From contig JAPLJV010000054.1 in NCBI GenBank assembly GCA_026388415.1, positions 1-51,698 on the forward strand: DNA of 51,698 nucleotides, in the 5' to 3' direction. The stretch comes from Deltaproteobacteria bacterium (lineage in GTDB: Bacteria; Desulfobacterota; Syntrophia; Syntrophales; JACQWR01). How positions within the stretch are numbered: position 1 is the first letter of the stretch; each line of letters begins with the position of its first letter. The notes beneath the pieces are model-generated. The model did no database searches and had not been told where the DNA came from. It saw only the letters and a list, made by a program, of their open reading frames with translations. Of the stretch, positions 9,341 through 17,536 are shown in pieces. The position numbers were made by a program, and so were the translations under genes.

Positions 9341-11326
9341 TCAATTAGCAAAAGAAATCGTACAGACAGGAAAATCGCCTATCGGCGTGCCTGCTGACGG
9401 TTCCTGGTTTACAGCCCAGCCGGTTCCCTGCGCCTTGATCTCGATTCCTCTCCCGCGCGCCGCTTTCAGGACATCTCTGATCGTCATGTTGCGGAAATCG
9501 GGCATCACAGACTCGGTCTCCTCCGTAACAATTGATCCTGGTTCCATAACCACTGAGCGAGTGGATACCAACTGGAGGCCCGTTGCTTTAAGTTCTTCCT
9601 TGGGCAGGGGAAGCGCATTTTCCCGGAGGGGATTACGGAAGCAGGTAATGATCTGCTCACCGATATTCTTAAAAACGGGAGCCGCGGCTACGCCCCCCCA
9701 CATGCCCCGCTGCGGTTCATCAAGCATAACCAGAATGGCCAGTTGGGGTTTGTCGGCCGGGAAAAATCCTATAAAAGATGTCCGGACCTTCTGAGAGGAA
9801 TAGATATGCCGGGCAAAATCAAATTTCTGTGCCGTACCTGTTTTCCCGGCCACCTCCATGCCGGCGATGCGGGCATTTTTCCCCGTCCCGTCTTCGGCCC
9901 CGACCACATCTTTCAGGATGGCCGCCAGCCGTTTTGCTGTCGAGGAGGAGATCACCCGTCTGACCACGGTGGGACGGTAGGCCCTGATTATCTCTCCCTT
10001 TCTATCCACAATCGCCCGCACGACAAACGGCTTCATCAGCACGCCGTCATTGGCAATGGCCGACAGAGCGGCAAGCAACTGGATAGGCGTGACGGATATG
10101 CCCTGACCGAAGGCGATCGTGGTGGCGTCAACCTTGGTCCACTTTTGTACCGGTCGGAGGAGCCCCGGCGACTCCCCGGGGAGGTCAATCCCGGTCTTGA
10201 GACCGAACCCGAACTTGGTAATATACTCGTAAAATTTCTCCTTGCCCAGTCTCTCGGCTATTTTGGCCGCCCCAATATTGCTGGAGTATTTGATGACATC
10301 ATGAACGGTGAGTATCCCGTGCCGGGACCGTTTTGCCTCATGGATCACGCGGTCCGCCACTTTATAATTCCCGTTTTCGCAATTAACAAGATCCGTTTCC
10401 TTAACGGCTCCCTCCTCGAGCGCTCCGGCCACGGTAAAAGGTTTAAACGTCGAACCCGGGTCAAAGCAATCGGTGATGGCCTTGTTTTTTCCGGCACCGG
10501 CGCTTGAGGCCGAAAAAGTATTCGGATCGAACCCCATCTCATTGGCCATGGCCAATATTTCGCCCGTGCGGGTATCCATGACAATGACCACGCCTCCCTT
10601 GGCGCCTTTATTCTGCACTGCCTCCTTGAGTTGCGTCTCGGCCAGATGCTGGATACGACTGTCTATCGTAAGTATTAGATTGGCACTGTCCCCCTGTGCG
10701 GCGGGAGCATCTCCACCGGAGGCATAAATTGTTTTCCTCTTGGCATCCTGCAACACGGTCAGCTTGACAGGACTGCCTTTGAGATACTCTTCAAACCCGC
10801 TTTCAAGCCCTTCCAGGCCCGTATCGTCCAATCCCACAAATCCCAGCAGGTGACCGGCCAGGGTGCCGTTGGGATAAAAACGCTTGGGCTCTTTGACGAC
10901 AAAAATACCCGGGATATTGGCGGCTTCGACTGCTTCTATGGTCCCGGGCGGAACCTTCCTGGCCAGCCAGCAGAAACTCTTGGCGCGGGAAATTTTTTCC
11001 AGGGTGGCCTTTTTATCAATATTGAGGAGGGTGGATATATTTTCCGCCGTTTGCCGTGGATTGTTAATTTTCGACGGGTCGGCAAAAACGGACCCGGCCA
11101 GCAGACTTGCCGCGAGCTTGGTGCCATTGCGATCGTAGATGACGCCCCGCTCCGGTTGCACGAGCAGAACTTTCGTATGCTGCTTCTTGGCCAGTGTCTG
11201 CAGGTACTTGGCCGAAAGAATCTGCAGTTGGAACGCCCTTGATACCAACGCGACAAAAAGCACCACAAAGAACATGAGCAAGAAAAGCGTTCTGAAGTTC
11301 AACCATTTCTTTGATGCCTTGTCCAT
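9341..11326 (-). CDS. ftsI: Septal penicillin-binding protein with PASTA domain (FtsI/PBP3)
   Basis: Class B penicillin-binding transpeptidase that cross-links septal peptidoglycan with FtsW. I start at the ATG at 11326 (661 residues); a TTG four codons upstream is possible. It has an N-terminal membrane anchor (residues 10-30), the pedestal (RGVIYDRNG near 60-68) and the catalytic triad motifs STFK (292-295), SSN (348-350) and KTG (495-497). The last 60 residues (VMPDFRNMTIRDVLKAA onward) form a single PASTA domain, an add-on absent from enterobacterial FtsI. A nested palindrome lies upstream in the spacer to ftsL. Confidence 0.95.
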   Translation of the reverse strand: MDKASKKWLNFRTLFLLMFFVVLFVALVSRAFQLQILSAKYLQTLAKKQHTKVLLVQPERGVIYDRNGTKLAASLLAGSVFADPSKINNPRQTAENISTLLNIDKKATLEKISRAKSFCWLARKVPPGTIEAVEAANIPGIFVVKEPKRFYPNGTLAGHLLGFVGLDDTGLEGLESGFEEYLKGSPVKLTVLQDAKRKTIYASGGDAPAAQGDSANLILTIDSRIQHLAETQLKEAVQNKGAKGGVVIVMDTRTGEILAMANEMGFDPNTFSASSAGAGKNKAITDCFDPGSTFKPFTVAGALEEGAVKETDLVNCENGNYKVADRVIHEAKRSRHGILTVHDVIKYSSNIGAAKIAERLGKEKFYEYITKFGFGLKTGIDLPGESPGLLRPVQKWTKVDATTIAFGQGISVTPIQLLAALSAIANDGVLMKPFVVRAIVDRKGEIIRAYRPTVVRRVISSSTAKRLAAILKDVVGAEDGTGKNARIAGMEVAGKTGTAQKFDFARHIYSSQKVRTSFIGFFPADKPQLAILVMLDEPQRGMWGGVAAAPVFKNIGEQIITCFRNPLRENALPLPKEELKATGLQLVSTRSVVMEPGSIVTEETESVMPDFRNMTIRDVLKAARGRGIEIKAQGTGWAVNQEPSAGTPIGDFPVCTISFAN

Positions 11327-11367
11327 TATGTTGCCCAATATTGAAAACCGTCCGGACGGCCGCTATT

Positions 11368-11410
11368 AGTAAGTTAGAATTTGCTTTCTTTGCAAATTCA
11401 CTAACTTACT
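11368..11410. repeat. Nested palindrome, copy A of a three-copy family
   Basis: Outer arms AGTAAGTTAG (11368-11377) and CTAACTTACT (11401-11410) enclose inner arms AATTTGC (11378-11384) and GCAAATT (11392-11398). The element fills the ftsL-ftsI spacer. Related elements are at 36952-37010 and 51392-51432 with the same outer AAGTTAG start. Confidence 0.8.
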
Positions 11411-11418
11411 TACCCCCT

Positions 11419-11745
11419 CTATGGGGATTTCAAGTTAACCAACTGTTCTCTTTCCGGGTAGGTCATCTGCAATTTTTCTCTCGCAATGGTTTCAATACGC
11501 TGCGGTGATTTCAACGTGGCATGTTCGATTTTCAGCTTTTCTCTTTCTTCCAGCAGCCGCTGTCTGTTACCCATTTCCTCGGCAACCTTGTACTCCAGCT
11601 CAGTCATGCGTATATGGGGCCAGACATAAAACAGGGGCAGCAACATCACGGCACAGATCACCATGAGGAAGGGAACCTGTTTCAGCCCGAAAACCAATCG
11701 GCCGCCATCATGTACGTTATCTATGGTATGCACTGCCGTCGCCAT
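11419..11745 (-). CDS. ftsL: Cell division protein FtsL
   Basis: Small bitopic division protein that links FtsB/FtsQ to FtsWI. It is 108 residues from the ATG at 11745, two bases after the rsmH stop and with GAGAGGA upstream; a TTG two codons earlier would overlap rsmH. One membrane helix (VPFLMVICAVMLLPLFYVW, about 24-42) is followed by a coiled-coil rich in E, K, L and R (about 47-90). Sequence conservation in FtsL is low, so the call rests on topology, length and its fixed place between rsmH and ftsI. Confidence 0.88.
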   Translation of the reverse strand: MATAVHTIDNVHDGGRLVFGLKQVPFLMVICAVMLLPLFYVWPHIRMTELEYKVAEEMGNRQRLLEEREKLKIEHATLKSPQRIETIAREKLQMTYPEREQLVNLKSP

Positions 11746-11747
11746 GC

Positions 11748-12680
11748 TCAAATCCTCTCCGCCGTTCTGAGCCGGGCGCTCCGTGCCCGCGGATTACCGG
11801 CTAATTCTTCCGGGCCGGGACGCAAAGGCTTTTTCGTCAGCACTTTAAGCACGGCCTTACGTTGACAAATGCAAACCGGCAAACGGGGCGGGCAGATGCA
11901 AGCACCTTCCCGCCCGCGAAACTCATTTTTTACGATTCGATCTTCTAAAGAATGGAAGGCAATAATGGAAAACCGGCCGCCGCCGGCCAAGACTCCTATC
12001 CCGCTTTCGATAGCCCGGGGAAGATCAGTCAATTCGTCGTTAACGGCAATTCTGATGGCCTGAAAAGTCCGCGTAGCCGGATGGATTCTTTGCCTGTCAT
12101 ATGCCGCCGGCACTGCCTGACGAACGATGGCGGCCAGCTCCGTGGTAGTCGTAATGGGCGCTCTCGACCTTTTCCGCACGATGGCCCTGGCTATCCTTCC
12201 GGCCATTCTCTCCTCGCCATAATCCCTGATGATCCTGGCCAATTCACTTTCCGCAAAATTGTTGACCAGATCGCCGGCGGTAAAACCCTGATAGCTGTCC
12301 ATCCGCATGTCGAGTGGCCCCTCCTGCGTAAAGCTGAAACCACGCCCCGCTTCTTCCAACTGGTGCGAAGAAACGCCCAGATCCAGAAGAATCCCATCCA
12401 CGCATTTTATCTTCAACCCGGCCAGGATAGCGGCGATGTCCACATAATTACCCTTGACCAGAATCTTCCGGCGACCAAAACCACTTAGCCTGCTTTCAGC
12501 TTCCGCAAGTGCTTCCTCGTCCCGGTCAATACCGATCAGCATCCCCTCGGGCGCCGACTGCTCCAGGATTTCCAAGGCATGCCCGCCGCCGCCCACCGTA
12601 CCGTCAACGTAAACACCGCCCGCTCTGCAGCGGAGAGATTCCACAACTTCCTTGATCATGACCGGCTCGTGAAATGTCAT
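11748..12680 (-). CDS. rsmH: 16S rRNA m4C1402 methyltransferase (RsmH/MraW)
   Basis: SAM-dependent N4-methyltransferase acting on C1402 of 16S rRNA in the ribosomal P site. The 310-residue protein starts MTFHEPVMIKEVVE, has the SAM loop VDGTVGGGGHA (25-35), GILLDLGVSSHQL in mid-protein and IAFHSLEDRIVK near the C-terminus, all RsmH signatures. It is the second gene of the dcw operon, 21 bases after mraZ, and its stop adjoins the ftsL start. Confidence 0.97.
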   Translation of the reverse strand: MTFHEPVMIKEVVESLRCRAGGVYVDGTVGGGGHALEILEQSAPEGMLIGIDRDEEALAEAESRLSGFGRRKILVKGNYVDIAAILAGLKIKCVDGILLDLGVSSHQLEEAGRGFSFTQEGPLDMRMDSYQGFTAGDLVNNFAESELARIIRDYGEERMAGRIARAIVRKRSRAPITTTTELAAIVRQAVPAAYDRQRIHPATRTFQAIRIAVNDELTDLPRAIESGIGVLAGGGRFSIIAFHSLEDRIVKNEFRGREGACICPPRLPVCICQRKAVLKVLTKKPLRPGPEELAGNPRARSARLRTAERI

Positions 12681-12701
12681 CCATCATTTGCCATTTGTTT
12701 C

Positions 12702-13148
12702 TTAAATGCCCAGGTTCGTCATATATTCACTGAAACTTTCCGGATTGCTGGCCGCTTTTTGTATTTCGCCTTCGAAACGCTCCTTGCTCCAGATTTCAAT
12801 GACGTTCAGCATGCCGGCCAGGACAATATCTTTTTCTAACTGCGCATACTCCCTCAAGCTGGGCGGAATCAGGACTCTGCCCTGACTGTCAAAGGTGCAA
12901 TCAACGGCGCCGGACATGAAAAACCGCTGGAAGGCGCGCACTTCCTTTTTCAGCAGGGAAAGCTGCCTGACCTTCTCTTCAATCACGCGCCACTCATCGT
13001 AGGGGAACACCATCAGATACCCGTCCCAGTTCGTAATGACCATGCGGCCGTCGTAATTATCGGCAAACACCTCGCGCAGCCGGGCCGGGAAGATGATTCT
13101 ACCCTTATCATCTATGGTATGGTAGTATTGACCTCGGAACAGGGACAC
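12702..13148 (-). CDS. mraZ: Transcriptional regulator MraZ, GTG start
   Basis: DNA-binding repressor of the dcw operon and first gene in it. I start at the GTG at 13148 (148 residues, [18 protein letters not shown]), which has GGAGGAAG seven bases upstream; the frame is open further but would run through the operator and the promoter. Two SpoVT/AbrB-like half-domains are visible: [17 protein letters not shown] near 10-26 and [17 protein letters not shown] near 84-100. The SD itself lies in the third operator box, so bound MraZ would also sit near the start of its own transcript. Confidence 0.95.
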   Translation of the reverse strand: MSLFRGQYYHTIDDKGRIIFPARLREVFADNYDGRMVITNWDGYLMVFPYDEWRVIEEKVRQLSLLKKEVRAFQRFFMSGAVDCTFDSQGRVLIPPSLREYAQLEKDIVLAGMLNVIEIWSKERFEGEIQKAASNPESFSEYMTNLGI

Positions 13149-13155
13149 GGAACTT

Positions 13156-13185
13156 CCTCCACAATAAACCACTTTCCTCCACTTT
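13156..13185 (-). promoter_or_regulatory. MraZ operator, three 10-bp boxes
   Basis: Read on the minus strand, three consecutive 10-mers, AAAGTGGAGG, AAAGTGGTTT and ATTGTGGAGG, share GTGG at exact 10-bp spacing, one helical turn apart. MraZ is known to bind short GTGG/TGGG-type repeats at about this spacing upstream of its own gene. The boxes begin about where transcription from the promoter at 13192-13220 should start, suggesting simple autorepression. Confidence 0.8.
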
Positions 13186-13191
13186 GAGGCG

Positions 13192-13220
13192 ACTATAGAG
13201 GGGGAAATCCCGTTTGTCAA
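13192..13220 (-). promoter_or_regulatory. Promoter of the dcw operon
   Basis: Minus-strand TTGACA (13215-13220), 17-bp spacer and TATAGT (13192-13197), a near-consensus sigma70 promoter with an A/T-rich stretch upstream of the -35. A 17-base block covering the -35 (13213-13229) is identical to one at the iscR promoter. Confidence 0.8.
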
Positions 13221-13331
13221 GAAAAATTTATAAAAAATTTATAAAAATATAAATATTTAATGTAAATGATTTAGGAAGTTAGATACGAGTGCAAGTAATG
13301 GGGGAAGTTTTTATTGCTGAAACCCTTAGTG

Positions 13332-14354
13332 CTATTCTTTTTCTTTACGGTTCTGATACCTGGAGATGGCCTCGTTGTGGCCGGCAAAATTTTCCGAGAA
13401 CTGGTGGGTGCCGTCTTTTCTGGACACAAAAAAAAGATACCTAACCGCCGCCGGATGAAGGACCGCCTGGAGAGAATCTATCCCGGGATTGGCAATGGGA
13501 CCCGGGGGCAATCCGCTGATGCGGTAGGTGTTGTATACGTTGTTATTATGGAGGTCATTCCTGGTGATGGTAACGTTAGAACTCAGCAGATCATAAACGG
13601 CGGTGGGATCGCTCTGCAGCTTCATTCCTTTTTTGAGCCGATTGTGGAAAACTGCCGCTATAAGCGGTTTTTCCTCGCTATATCCCGATTCCTTCCCGAT
13701 CATGGAGGCCAGGGTTATGAACTCTGAGAGAGTGAATCCTAATTCCCGGGCGCGGTCCTGCATTTTCGGCGTAACTTTTTTCCAGAATTGGGAGACCATT
13801 ATCTGGATGATCTCCCTGACCTCCATGGACCGGTCAAAACGATAAGTATCGGGGTAAAGAAAGCCTTCCAGGCTGGAACCCTCTATGCCGAGAGAGGTCA
13901 GGAAGTCGCGATCAACGGCAAGGCGCATAAAAATCTTTTCATCTACAAGATTCTTTGATGCCAGCCGGGCCGCAAATTCCTTGATCGTCCAATCTTCCGG
14001 AAAGGTGACGGGGTATTCAATGATTTCTCCGCGGACCATTTTTTTGATAATTGCCAGCGGCGTCATGGAACTTGCCAGTTCATATTCACCGGCCCTGATG
14101 TGACCGGCGGCATGCTGCGAAAAAGCCAGCAGGTAAAAAAGCCGCCGGTGCTTTACGAGGCTGGCCTCATCCAGAATATCCACGATCCTGCTGAAGCTTG
14201 TCCCCTTCGGGATAGCAATCGTATGCGGGACATGACTTTCGCCCAGGGGACTGGCCGCATAATTTAGCAATGACAAACACGAAAAAAGAGGAATGAGCAG
14301 CAGAAAAAACAAGACGTACAATCTTTTTTTCCTTGTTATATTAAGCATTTTCAT
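13332..14354 (-). CDS. mltG: Endolytic murein transglycosylase (MltG)
   Basis: Inner-membrane lytic transglycosylase that cuts nascent glycan strands and sets their length. The 340-residue protein has an N-terminal membrane anchor (11-33), a LysM-like region (IPKGTSFSRIVDILDEA, 48-64) and the YceG catalytic domain with EGFLYPDTY (163-171), catalytic Glu222 in MIGKESGYSEEKP and FHNRLKKGMKLQSDP. It follows ruvX by 15 bases and is upstream of the dcw promoter, separated by 112 bases. Confidence 0.94.
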   Translation of the reverse strand: MKMLNITRKKRLYVLFFLLLIPLFSCLSLLNYAASPLGESHVPHTIAIPKGTSFSRIVDILDEASLVKHRRLFYLLAFSQHAAGHIRAGEYELASSMTPLAIIKKMVRGEIIEYPVTFPEDWTIKEFAARLASKNLVDEKIFMRLAVDRDFLTSLGIEGSSLEGFLYPDTYRFDRSMEVREIIQIMVSQFWKKVTPKMQDRARELGFTLSEFITLASMIGKESGYSEEKPLIAAVFHNRLKKGMKLQSDPTAVYDLLSSNVTITRNDLHNNNVYNTYRISGLPPGPIANPGIDSLQAVLHPAAVRYLFFVSRKDGTHQFSENFAGHNEAISRYQNRKEKE

Positions 14355-14369
14355 TTGATTATACTTCGA

Positions 14370-14798
14370 TTAGATAATTTCTGTCTGCCGGGCAGACGCA
14401 TCAAGATAGCCCTGCAGAATCATGCCGGCCGCTATTTTATCAACCACGGCCCTTCTCTTCTTCGCCCGGACATTGCATGATCGAAGAATTTCTTCGGCGT
14501 CCTTGGTTGTTAATGCCTCGTCCCATCTGATGATGGGGATGGAAAACCGGGACGTCAGGGCATGGATAAAACGATCCACCTTTTCACACTGGATGCCGAC
14601 CGTGCCATCAAGACGCAGCGGATAGCCGATGATAATCCTTTCCACGCCGTAGGTTTGAACATAATTAGCGATGGCTGCCAAATCCAGCTTCCTGTTTTTC
14701 CTCGCGATCACGCCCAGCCCCTGAGCCGTCACGCCCAGCTCATCACAGACTGCAACCCCTATCCTCTTTTCCCCATAATCAAGCCCAAGCACCCTCAT
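14370..14798 (-). CDS. ruvX: Pre-16S rRNA nuclease / Holliday-junction resolvase-like YqgF (RuvX)
   Basis: RNase-H-fold protein of the YqgF family, implicated in 16S rRNA 5'-end maturation. I start at the ATG at 14798 (142 residues, MRVLGLDYGEKRIGVAVCD), where the family begins; the frame is open 15 codons further. Catalytic-site acidic residues are in LGLDYGEKRIG (Asp7) and near the C-terminal KIAAGMILQGYLD. The ruvX-mltG pair is a common bacterial arrangement. The 187 bases upstream hold no gene and I see no clear promoter there. Confidence 0.92.
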   Translation of the reverse strand: MRVLGLDYGEKRIGVAVCDELGVTAQGLGVIARKNRKLDLAAIANYVQTYGVERIIIGYPLRLDGTVGIQCEKVDRFIHALTSRFSIPIIRWDEALTTKDAEEILRSCNVRAKKRRAVVDKIAAGMILQGYLDASARQTEII

Positions 14799-14984
14799 TT
14801 TCACAGCCACCCCTATCCCGTTTATCGGAATCAACAATTTCAACGGGCAGATTATCCGTACCGGAGTTTATTTGAGCAACCTTGGCATAGCTGGCTCATT
14901 GCAACAGATAGATATCGCTGTTTAAAGTTTATTATTTCACACCATTCGCACTGATTACCTACGCATCAAAAAAGAGTCCAACAT

Positions 14985-16367
14985 TTAAAGCGGCCCTTCC
15001 TGGTCCAGGTTGGCATAGCAGATAACACGCATATTGCCGCTCGGATCATCGGGGATAAAATCCGGCCTGATAATCCAGGGCGTTAGACCGTTTCTCATGT
15101 AAAAGCTGACCGCCGGATCGGAGGCCAGCACTGCCGTTTCTGGCAGCCGGCCTGTTGAGAAGTACTGGTCCACAGCTTTCCGGAAAACTTCGTTCCGGGG
15201 GACTTTCTCCTGGTCATACTGCGTGCTGCCGTTATAGGAAGCCATGCGGCTGTCAATAAAAACTTCGAAGATACCAGCTTTCCTAATTTTTTCAAATACT
15301 TCCTGAAGCAGCAGGCTGCCCGTGCCCTGGCGGCGGCGGTTTGGTTTTACGCCCACATTGTAGATAAAGGCGGAGCGGGCATTATCGGCGCAGCAGGATT
15401 TACAATTGGAAAATTGCCGAAAGCTTTTCGGGAAACCATCCGGGCCGTCAGCGCGGCTAAAGGGCGAATAACACCATCCGACCATACCCGGCAGGCCCTT
15501 TTCGTCCTTGATGGTCAGCAACTTGTGACCATGATGCAACCTTTCCTGTATGACCTCGCGGGAAGCCTGCATGGGGGGTATCCAGATTTCTTGTTCCAGT
15601 TCGCAGATGTCATCCAGGGACGACTCATCCAGGAGCACCGCTTCGGCAGTTTCAAATTCCAGGGAAAAATATTTCAAGGCCCGGTCAAAATTACCCCGCT
15701 TGCCTGCCAAGGCATTAGCTAAGTAGGGGTTGCTGATTATTTCCGCGCTAAGCTCATAAGGCGGCGGCGTCTGATGATGTTCGGAGCGATGTCCCGGATA
15801 GAGATGGGCGGTCTCGGGAAGCATTTTCAGCAACTGGACGATGGTCTGGTAAAAGACATTCCGGTTGCCGCCCCCGTTATAATCGGTGCAGCCGATGCCG
15901 CCGCCGAAGATCACGTCGCCCGTGAAGAGATTTTGTCCTTTTTCATCCCAGAAACACAGGGAATCACGGGTATGTCCGGGCGCGGCAATCATTCGGAGCG
16001 TTTCGCCTTCCAATTTAAGTTTCAGGCCGTCTATGAGCGGGAAAAGCTGTTTAATCTTGACCCCGGCTGCCGCCAGGGCGCTGACCGATAAAAAGTGCAC
16101 GCCAATGGACAGGTCGGGAAATTCCCGGAGCCAATCCTTGAGCGCAAAGGTATGGTCTTGATGATGATGGGTAATCAGCAGTGCATCCAACTGCAGGCGC
16201 CGTTGCTGCAAATCATTCAGCACGGCAGCGATATTGCTGCACGCATCAACGAGCAACGCGTGCTCGCCTGCCGCCAGCAGGTAGGACATGTTGGGGTTGC
16301 GATCCAGAAAGGAACCGGGAGCCATCCACTGGGCGGGCAAGGGGCTGGGATAGGCAATAATCTCCAT
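14985..16367 (-). CDS. Metallo-beta-lactamase-fold hydrolase fused to GNAT acetyltransferase
   Basis: A two-domain protein of about 460 residues from the ATG at 16367. Residues 1-220 are a glyoxalase-II-like metallo-hydrolase with THHHQDH (66-72, the HxHxDH zinc motif), then APGHTRDS, FTGDVIF and YPGHRSEH supplying the other ligands. Residues from about 240 onward look like a GNAT domain: NVGVKPNRRRQGTGSLLLQ contains the acetyl-CoA loop (RRRQGTGS) and a C-terminal VSFYMRNGLTPW segment matches the usual end of the fold. A long linker-like part holds several cysteines (CKSCC). It lies 26 bases after a radical SAM gene. I do not know the substrate; a thioesterase/acyltransfer role is only a guess. 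Confidence 0.8.
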   Translation of the reverse strand: MEIIAYPSPLPAQWMAPGSFLDRNPNMSYLLAAGEHALLVDACSNIAAVLNDLQQRRLQLDALLITHHHQDHTFALKDWLREFPDLSIGVHFLSVSALAAAGVKIKQLFPLIDGLKLKLEGETLRMIAAPGHTRDSLCFWDEKGQNLFTGDVIFGGGIGCTDYNGGGNRNVFYQTIVQLLKMLPETAHLYPGHRSEHHQTPPPYELSAEIISNPYLANALAGKRGNFDRALKYFSLEFETAEAVLLDESSLDDICELEQEIWIPPMQASREVIQERLHHGHKLLTIKDEKGLPGMVGWCYSPFSRADGPDGFPKSFRQFSNCKSCCADNARSAFIYNVGVKPNRRRQGTGSLLLQEVFEKIRKAGIFEVFIDSRMASYNGSTQYDQEKVPRNEVFRKAVDQYFSTGRLPETAVLASDPAVSFYMRNGLTPWIIRPDFIPDDPSGNMRVICYANLDQEGPL

Positions 16368-16393
16368 TGTTAAATTTCCCGCTGCTCCTTTCG

Positions 16394-17389
16394 TTATACC
16401 GGGATGATCGTGTCCAGATGAATCGGACAAAAAGAATCAGCATTATGCGGGTAGGAGCTCCGTTTTTTGCTGATGATTTCCCGCAGACTTTCGGTCTTGA
16501 TGTTGCCTAAATTTATCCTCTGGTTCAGCGAATAGCATAGCCGGGCCTGTCCGTCTACCCCGAGGAGCACGCCGACGATCCAGAAAAGGCACCCGAAATC
16601 GGTGCTGAAGACTTCGTTGCCCAGCGAGTGCTGTTTCGCCAACTCCCGCATTCTGACCTCCTCTTCCGGCTGCGGGGCAATCAAAACGTCCCAGAGATCA
16701 GCGGCCGTTCCTATTTTTTCCGGGAAACGGCAGGTAAAAAGCATATTTTTCGCCCGGCAGAACTCTTCAATTTCCGCAATCTGGTCCACGTTCAATTTCA
16801 TGACCATAGTATTGACGGCAAAATCGGTTATCTGATGGCCATTGCGGGTGGTTATTTTACCGAAGCCCGCCGCCAGGCAATTATCAATCCCCCGCATCAC
16901 GTCAGTGAAAAAGCCCTCCGACCGGGTAATCAGATTGAACGTCTCCTCGCGGATGCTGTCCAAGGCCAGATAGATAGTGGCCTGGCACTGATAAAGAAAA
17001 TCGGCCGTATCCCTGTCGAGCAGGGTGCCGTTGGTAAAAATAAGCGGAATCATGCCCCTGGCGCTGGTAAGTTCCACTATTTTACGGAAATGTTTGTCCA
17101 TCATGGTCTCACCCACACCGACCATAATTACCGATTGCGCTCCCATGGCGGCCGCTTGACGGATGGACTTCTCGTAGTCTTTCAGGGTCATGCGTCCCTT
17201 GATGGGGTTTCCCGCCTCCCGGCTGCCCCCTTCGTTGTAGCAGTACACACAACGCATATTGCAGCCTGGGGCCGTGGTCAGCCCTAAAGAAAGGAGCTGA
17301 TGCGCATCGTCCTCCCCCTGCATGACTTCCAGAAACTGCTCGGCGGTAAAATCACCGTTTCCTTTTAGTAAGATAGGACTGTTCTCCAT
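16394..17389 (-). CDS. Radical SAM protein with C-terminal cysteines (SPASM-like)
   Basis: 331 residues. The radical-SAM [4Fe-4S] motif CNMRCVYC is at 43-50 (Cys43, 47, 50), followed by a VGVGETMM segment in the SAM-binding region and LALDSIREETF in the barrel. Three further cysteines in the C-terminal part (FGCLFW, RLCYSL, SFCPIH) together with INLGNIKTESLREI resemble the auxiliary-cluster SPASM/twitch end of peptide-modifying and activating radical SAM enzymes. GAGG lies six bases before the ATG. It heads a probable two-gene operon with the MBL-GNAT fusion. No obvious precursor peptide gene is adjacent, so the substrate is unknown. Confidence 0.85.
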   Translation of the reverse strand: MENSPILLKGNGDFTAEQFLEVMQGEDDAHQLLSLGLTTAPGCNMRCVYCYNEGGSREAGNPIKGRMTLKDYEKSIRQAAAMGAQSVIMVGVGETMMDKHFRKIVELTSARGMIPLIFTNGTLLDRDTADFLYQCQATIYLALDSIREETFNLITRSEGFFTDVMRGIDNCLAAGFGKITTRNGHQITDFAVNTMVMKLNVDQIAEIEEFCRAKNMLFTCRFPEKIGTAADLWDVLIAPQPEEEVRMRELAKQHSLGNEVFSTDFGCLFWIVGVLLGVDGQARLCYSLNQRINLGNIKTESLREIISKKRSSYPHNADSFCPIHLDTIIPV

Positions 17390-17448
17390 TTCTGCCTCAT
17401 TAAAAAATATTTTCCCGGAACAGTTTCCGCCCCGGTATATTTGGGAAT

Positions 17449-17475
17449 GCTATAAGAAAGATTGCCCGCTGTCAA
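17449..17475 (-). promoter_or_regulatory. Possible promoter of the radical SAM operon
   Basis: Minus-strand TTGACA (17470-17475) and TATAGC (17449-17454) with a short 15-bp spacer; TAGCAT with a 17-bp spacer is an alternative -10. It lies 60 bases upstream of the radical SAM ATG and diverges from the hicAB promoter. Confidence 0.4.
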
Positions 17476-17501
17476 ATACTTCGTCGCAACCAAAAAAATA
17501 C

Positions 17502-17529
17502 TTGACACAAATATCAATATTGATACTAT
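17502..17529 (+). promoter_or_regulatory. hicAB promoter
   Basis: TTGACA (17502-17507), 16-bp spacer and TACTAT (17524-17529), ending seven bases before the hicA ATG. The transcript would therefore be nearly leaderless, which may keep toxin translation low. Confidence 0.65.
17512..17525. promoter_or_regulatory. Palindromic operator in the hicAB promoter
   Basis: Perfect 14-bp palindrome TATCAATATTGATA lying in the spacer and touching the -10. HicB proteins with a C-terminal ribbon-helix-helix bind such sites to repress their own operon, so this is the likely autoregulatory site. Confidence 0.65.
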
Positions 17530-17536
17530 CAAAAAT

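Noticed and set aside
13149-13220. Longer mraZ reading
   Set aside because: It would translate the operator and the promoter; the GTG at 13148 has the SD and the family start.
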